A model generated the notes under the pieces. The model made no database searches. It was given only the letters and a program-made list of their open reading frames with translations, and was not told where the DNA came from. This document shows, piece by piece, positions 59,326 through 64,000 of a stretch of DNA of 64,000 nt. The translations under genes and the position numbers were made by a program. The DNA is from Alnus glutinosa. Its lineage: Eukaryota; Streptophyta; Magnoliopsida; Fagales; Betulaceae. Numbering within the stretch: position 1 is the first letter of the stretch; each line of letters opens with the position of its first letter. Location of the stretch: positions 21,435,501-21,499,500 of the forward strand of contig NC_084896.1 of NCBI RefSeq assembly GCF_958979055.1, in the 5' to 3' direction.

Positions 59326-59952
59326 TAGGGTTAGATGTCGGATCGGGGCATGAAGACCCTATCCATCATAAATGTGAGCTTCCCATCTCAATAAGGGAAG
59401 CTCTCTCTTATGAAAAAGGGTATAAATAGTATTGATAAATGTGGATCTTATCATGTAAGATAATGAACAGTGTACTGAATTATTATTGGCCACGTGGAAT
59501 TGTGGAAATGACAGTTGGTAACTACCTTCTGCTGACATCCATTCAGGTACTTGATTATGTGTGGAAAACGCTCCCAATTGAATTCATTGCAAATAGAGTA
59601 GGTATATACATGCACAAAAAAGTGAGCACATGTTGTGACTTTTGTTGTGGACAAAAATCATTTTCCTTGCAAGTAACGGTTACTCCTGTGCTATTGGTAA
59701 ATGGTAATACAGTCACTCACCAGGAAAGGACATGCAAGAGACAAAGGAGGTTAAAGGGGTTGGTTGGGGGGGAGGGGGAGGGGCTTAGATCCGACAAGAT
59801 CACTCTGCAAGCTAGTAGATAAGAGTGAAGGAAAATTTTAGCAGAGTGAATGCACTCTGCCATCTTCCTTTATATAAAGGTAGTTGTCCCTCGTCCTTCA
59901 TCTTTAGGTTTTAATTTTTTTTTTGTTTATAGTCTATTCTCGACGTGAATAT
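59326..59952. other. Spacer with an unassigned 127-codon frame
   Basis: The plus frame 59439-59822 has no recognisable domain or splice partner. TATA-like TTTATATAAAGG at about 59870 is isolated. No gene is called. Confidence 0.3.
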
Positions 59953-60722
59953 TAGGAGTGTTCATGTGGATGCGGATGAGATTATTTGCACCATCCACAT
60001 CTACAAAATGCGAATATCTAAAAATAGATATCCGCATCATGTTTTTACTAATCGTATTTGTGTGGTTATTACGATTAGAGATATGATCTTTTGCTACCTT
60101 AAGACACAACTTTGATGTGGCAAAGTGGTTCCCTAGCTAACTTTAAGGTTTTTTTTTTAAAAAAAATAAAAATAAATAAGAGTAAAGTTGTCACGTGGAC
60201 AAATGTGATCAATAATTATGTCTTGGGGGTGGCAATGTATCACTACTATTGCGATTATTATCATTATCTGCATAATGGATAATGAGCCTATTTTAGTCTT
60301 TTGTGCCTCTATTAAGGTATACTTTTAACGATTTTGAAAATAATTTAGGCCCATTTTTAGTGATTTGGGCTTGTTTAATTTTCTTTCTTTCTTTTAAGCT
60401 CTAATCTTTTGGAAATATATTGATTTTACATTATTTTGTATTTTTTACTTGAGAAAGCACACAGCCAATCAAACCATATACCTAATCCGAAATGACGTCG
60501 TTTTGATGAATTTATTAAATATATAAAATGTACAAAATATATATTATATATAAAAGGTATGCAGATGCGGTTAATAACCACATCCACGTGTCCTAAAATC
60601 GTTATCTACATCCTCATATGCAGATAGTAATTTTTGCTAATCGCATTTATATCTCCACGTATGAATATGTATAATAGATAGCGAATAAATACGGTTAATA
60701 TTCGTGCGCATGAACACCCCTA
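59953..60722. mobile_element. hAT-type MITE, copy C, with nested insertion
   Basis: The ends TAGGAGTGTTCATG and CATGAACACCCCTA are inverted repeats. Flanks GTGAATAT (59945-59952) and CGGAATAT (60723-60730) match at six of eight bases, a decayed 8-bp duplication. It lies in the opposite orientation to copy A. Sequence at about 60080-60235 (AAGACACAACTTTGATGTGG ... inverted partner GATCAATAATTATGTCTTG) interrupts the shared body and is probably a nested insertion. Confidence 0.75.
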
Positions 60723-61139
60723 CGGAATATTCTTTGCTAGACTATGTTGGGAAGGGATGCATAGGGTGGGCATGTGATTAGCTGAGCTGACGGAATGAGA
60801 AATCGACTATTGAACGTTACTTCTTGGCAGAAGTGTACCCAATCCTTTGTGGCTAGATGGTTGTTTGGGCCACAAGTCATCGAGCCTTTCAAGCCTCCCT
60901 TAGGGTGGTGGGTTGTTGGCCTTCCAACTATTAATTCCTTTTGACTGAGTCTTTTGTTGGCATTCATGTTAAGAAATGACGACCTTAATTAATGTTCCTA
61001 CCAAACATTTATATTTGATGTTACATAGCATCTTTCATTTGGACAGCTTCTCATAAGCAAAATTGAATCAATTCTAACCCATTTTTAACATCAGTTTTGC
61101 CTTTTCAGAGTGGGGGGAAATTAAAATTGATTTTAGTTT
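60723..61139. other. Spacer, no gene
   Basis: Short frames only. The 60967-60737 minus frame has no recognisable domain. Confidence 0.3.
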
Positions 61140-61148
61140 TAATTTTAA

Positions 61149-61487
61149 GGGATAAATATATTTTAGCCCCCCAAATTACCATCATTTCTCCGGATGCCCC
61201 CCAAACTACCAATGCTTAGATTCTGGCCCCCCAAATTACCATTTTATGATTTTTTTGGCTCCATCCTTTCATTTATACCGTTAATTTTAAACAAAAATCC
61301 GAAAATACCCCTCATACACTTTGAAATTCTCACGGTTAAGGAAGGGGTATTTTTCAAGTTTTTGGCTAATTTATGTTAGAATTGACGAAATAAATAAACA
61401 GATAGGGCCAAAAAATCATAAAGTGGTAGTTTGGGGGGCCATCTGAAGAAATGGTGGTAGTTTGGAGGACTAAAATATATTTAACCC
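61149..61487. mobile_element. Mutator-like MITE with 9-bp target duplication
   Basis: A 339-bp element begins GGGATAAATATATTTTAG. Its end, reverse complemented, reads GGGTTAAATATATTTTAG. The inverted repeats extend through CCCCCCAAATTACCA-type sequence for over 60 bp. TAATTTTAA is directly repeated at 61140-61148 and 61488-61496. Nine-base duplications point to the Mutator superfamily. No coding capacity. Confidence 0.88.
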
Positions 61488-61496
61488 TAATTTTAA

Positions 61497-64000
61497 TTTT
61501 CTAGAATTTATGTTAGTCTTATATTTTAAATAAATTTAGTTCCCGGACTAACAAGATTCTAAACCTATCTTTGAAGGTAGAACTTAGACCTAATAGTTGA
61601 CTTTTTAGATTTAATTATTTTAATAGAGAAAGAAATAATTTTAGTGACATAATTACTGAGATTTGCAAGTTATTGTTAATTAATGAAAATGAAGTTTGAA
61701 CATAAGTTCTGAAAAGAACCTTTTTAGGTAGGTTATATGGTCAAATTTTATTCTATTTATCATTTTGTTGTGAAAATACCAAATTGACCCATTCTCTGAT
61801 AGATACTTTACCTAATTTTCTGACTAGATTCAACAACGGATTTGAATTAAAGAGACCCTAATTCACGTCGGTATCATAGGATTATTGACTTAAATATACA
61901 TATAAAATGACAGGAATTGAATGCCAATCTTTAGGCTTTATTTTTAAAGTCTCGATTATTTGATAATCGAATCCCGAGCTATAAACTAGCCCATGTTTAG
62001 TAGACAACCGATCCTGCATCTTTTTATTTCTCCCGTATTTTTATTTGTATAAAATTTTTAGCTGTCTATTTAAGTATTTCACATTTACGAAATTTATGAA
62101 AATTATTGACCGGTTTGTTGTTTATTATTATGTAAAAAAAAAAATGTTATATATATTATATCTTCATTTCACTGGGACGATGTTACCGTGCTTATCAACT
62201 TTTGATTAAACTTCTTTTTTAATAAATGCTGATCTAAATGCTGATAATCACTGTTACATCAACCCAATAAAAAGATGGCGTACTATATAACATTACCCTA
62301 AAAAATACTATGATTAACAATGATTTGAATGTATGGCATTGATCAAGTCATCAAGGCTCCTCCAATGAGCTCATGAGTCATGACCAAGTGATCAAGTAGT
62401 ACTTGAAAGTTGAAATGGCATGAAACGTACACCCAAGTGACCACCAACTAACACAATAATAATAATAATAATAAACTTCATTTATCCATGATTTTTTTAT
62501 TACATTTGTAATCACCTTCTTAAACTTTAAAAACTCTTAATTTCATGTATCTAAGGTTAAAAAATTTGCAATGTGACTCATCCTTTAGAATTTTCTGTTA
62601 AATATTAACGGAGGATGCTGAAATACCCAAAATGCCATTATTTTAAAAAAAAAATTAAAAGTTTCACTTTTCTATGAGATGTTTGGGTGCAAGTTGAATT
62701 TTGTTTTCAACTTGCTACAGTACTCGGATTTAATTAATACAACCCCTATTCTTCCCCTTTTACACCCGATTTCCCCCTCTGATTTTTTTATTATTATTTT
62801 TTATTTTAAAAAAAAAGGAACTCCAAGGCACGGGACCCATTTGACGCGTTAATCAGATGCTGCACTATCAATGAAATCTAGATGAACAAAAGAAAAAACA
62901 GAAGAAAGTAGATGTTTTCAAAGATTTTTTTTTTTTTTTTTTGACCGAAAACAATAATTATTCATATTTATTTATATTAAATAATAATTATTTTAATCAT
63001 TATTTTACACTAACCTTCATAACTCAAATAATTCTACACAACTTTTTATATCATCAATTATTTGCTACCATGATTTTTTGTGAAAAAAATAATCTAATAC
63101 AATTCTTACCTAAACACAATTTTAAATACAATTTAAATTCTACTAAACATTCAAACATAATTTTTTTCTTTCAAAATTTACACACAAAATAATAATTAAA
63201 TTCTAAATTAAAAAATCAAACACTCAATCCCACTAACAATCAGACACTGTAGTGGAAACAAAAATTGACTTGAAAAAAAAAATAAAAAAAAATTGGCTCC
63301 ACGCCATCTTGAAATTAGTAAGAATACTGGTGACGAGGTATGATGAAAGCAACACTTGAAAGAGGCCCCCACCATCCTTATACTTGAATTCAAAGAAAGA
63401 AAGAGAGGTGGTGATATGAATTATTGAGGAAAATTACATACCTGCCCCCTGGAAATTCCACCTGTCATGATTGTCTCTTTCATCACTCCATTCGGATGAC
63501 ACCAATTCCTAACTAAACCTCCACACTTGTCAACAGCAGGCTTAAGTGGAGGAAGAAAGTTCAATCAAAACGATAACCATATCAATCTTTGATGCTTTCT
63601 TCTTTGTTTCTTTCTATATGCTAATTAAAATTCTTTTTAATTCATATTTTTGGATAACGACACTTTTCCAATCATTTATTTAATGGGGGGGCCTCCAATT
63701 TGGATCAACACTAAAAATCTTCCGCTTCTAGATTGTGGGCTTTATTCACAAGATTGATTGTGCGATTTTTTTAAAAAAATTATGAACATAAAAAAAAAAA
63801 AAAAAAAATTGTTTTTTGAAATATTTGATTAGCTTAGAAAATTTGCGACAATTTTTTTTTTTTTTTAATAAAATCTAAGTAGAATTTAATATTTAAAAAA
63901 TCTCTCCCACCCAAAACATGCCATTACCCTTTGATTATTTCCTAAACCCATAATTAGGGTCTTAAGCTGCTGCCCCACTTTGTCTATAAAGTATGGGTTA
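61497..64000. other. AT-rich spacer to window end
   Basis: No gene recognised. Homopolymer runs at about 62925-62942, 63790-63808 and 63852-63866. CTATAAAGTATGG near 63983 could be a TATA box for a gene beyond the window, but nothing in view tests this. Confidence 0.4.

Noticed and set aside
59439..59822. 127-codon plus-strand frame
   Set aside because: Low resemblance to any family, ends in purine-rich simple sequence and lies between MITEs.
1..64000. CRISPR array, bacterial operon or organellar insert
   Set aside because: No regularly spaced identical repeats with unique spacers. Genes are spliced and nuclear, and no chloroplast or mitochondrial gene block was seen.

Overview
The window is nuclear DNA of a flowering plant. 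The evidence is spliced genes with GT-AG introns, plant-type gene families (a GTE bromodomain factor, a CYSTM peptide, plant-type NTAN1 and DNA polymerase V-like proteins), AT-rich introns and spacers, and a dense population of plant LINEs, MITEs and a TRIM. It is probably a eudicot, perhaps a woody one, but the sequence alone does not settle the species.

Layout: 1-10.3 kb is a transposon graveyard. It holds a rearranged minus-strand LINE carrying a Tourist-like MITE (71-4600), a 5'-truncated plus-strand LINE (4683-6519) that splits an older inverted repeat, a RNase H-bearing minus-strand LINE fragment (8153-9353) interrupted by a Mutator-like MITE, and a minisatellite (9850-10205). 11.58-16.42 kb carries NTAN1 (N-terminal asparagine amidohydrolase, 9 exons, plus). 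17.96-18.44 kb is a compound tandem repeat. At 19.19-19.54 kb lies an inverted, internally deleted copy of the promoter and first exon of the mitochondrial HSP70 gene found intact at 27.37-31.02 kb (6 exons, plus). Between the two copies sits a CorA-like Mg2+ transporter gene (20.39-24.54 kb, 4 coding exons, plus) with a TRIM retroelement in its first intron. 35.2-43.0 kb is a DNA polymerase V/MYBBP1A-like nucleolar protein gene (8 exons, plus, with one GC-AG intron). 44.6-46.45 kb is a GTE-type bromodomain/NET gene (3 exons, minus).

From 46.5 kb onward the sequence is mostly AT-rich spacer with MITEs and degenerate repeats. It contains two small genes: a 65-codon cysteine-rich transmembrane (CYSTM) gene on minus (53182-53883, 3 exons) and a tRNA-Gln(UUG) on minus (56789-56860). 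Well-delimited elements here include a hAT MITE family (three copies) and a Mutator-like MITE with 9-bp target duplications; there is also a hairpin carrying four ACGTG-type boxes.

The genes are unrelated housekeeping and stress functions (protein turnover, ion transport, mitochondrial protein import and folding, rRNA synthesis, chromatin reading, stress tolerance), with no sign of a metabolic cluster. The most unusual structure is the inverted mtHSP70 promoter/exon-1 duplication flanking the CorA-like gene. The exon chains were reconstructed by hand and each was checked for reading-frame continuity. No database search was possible.
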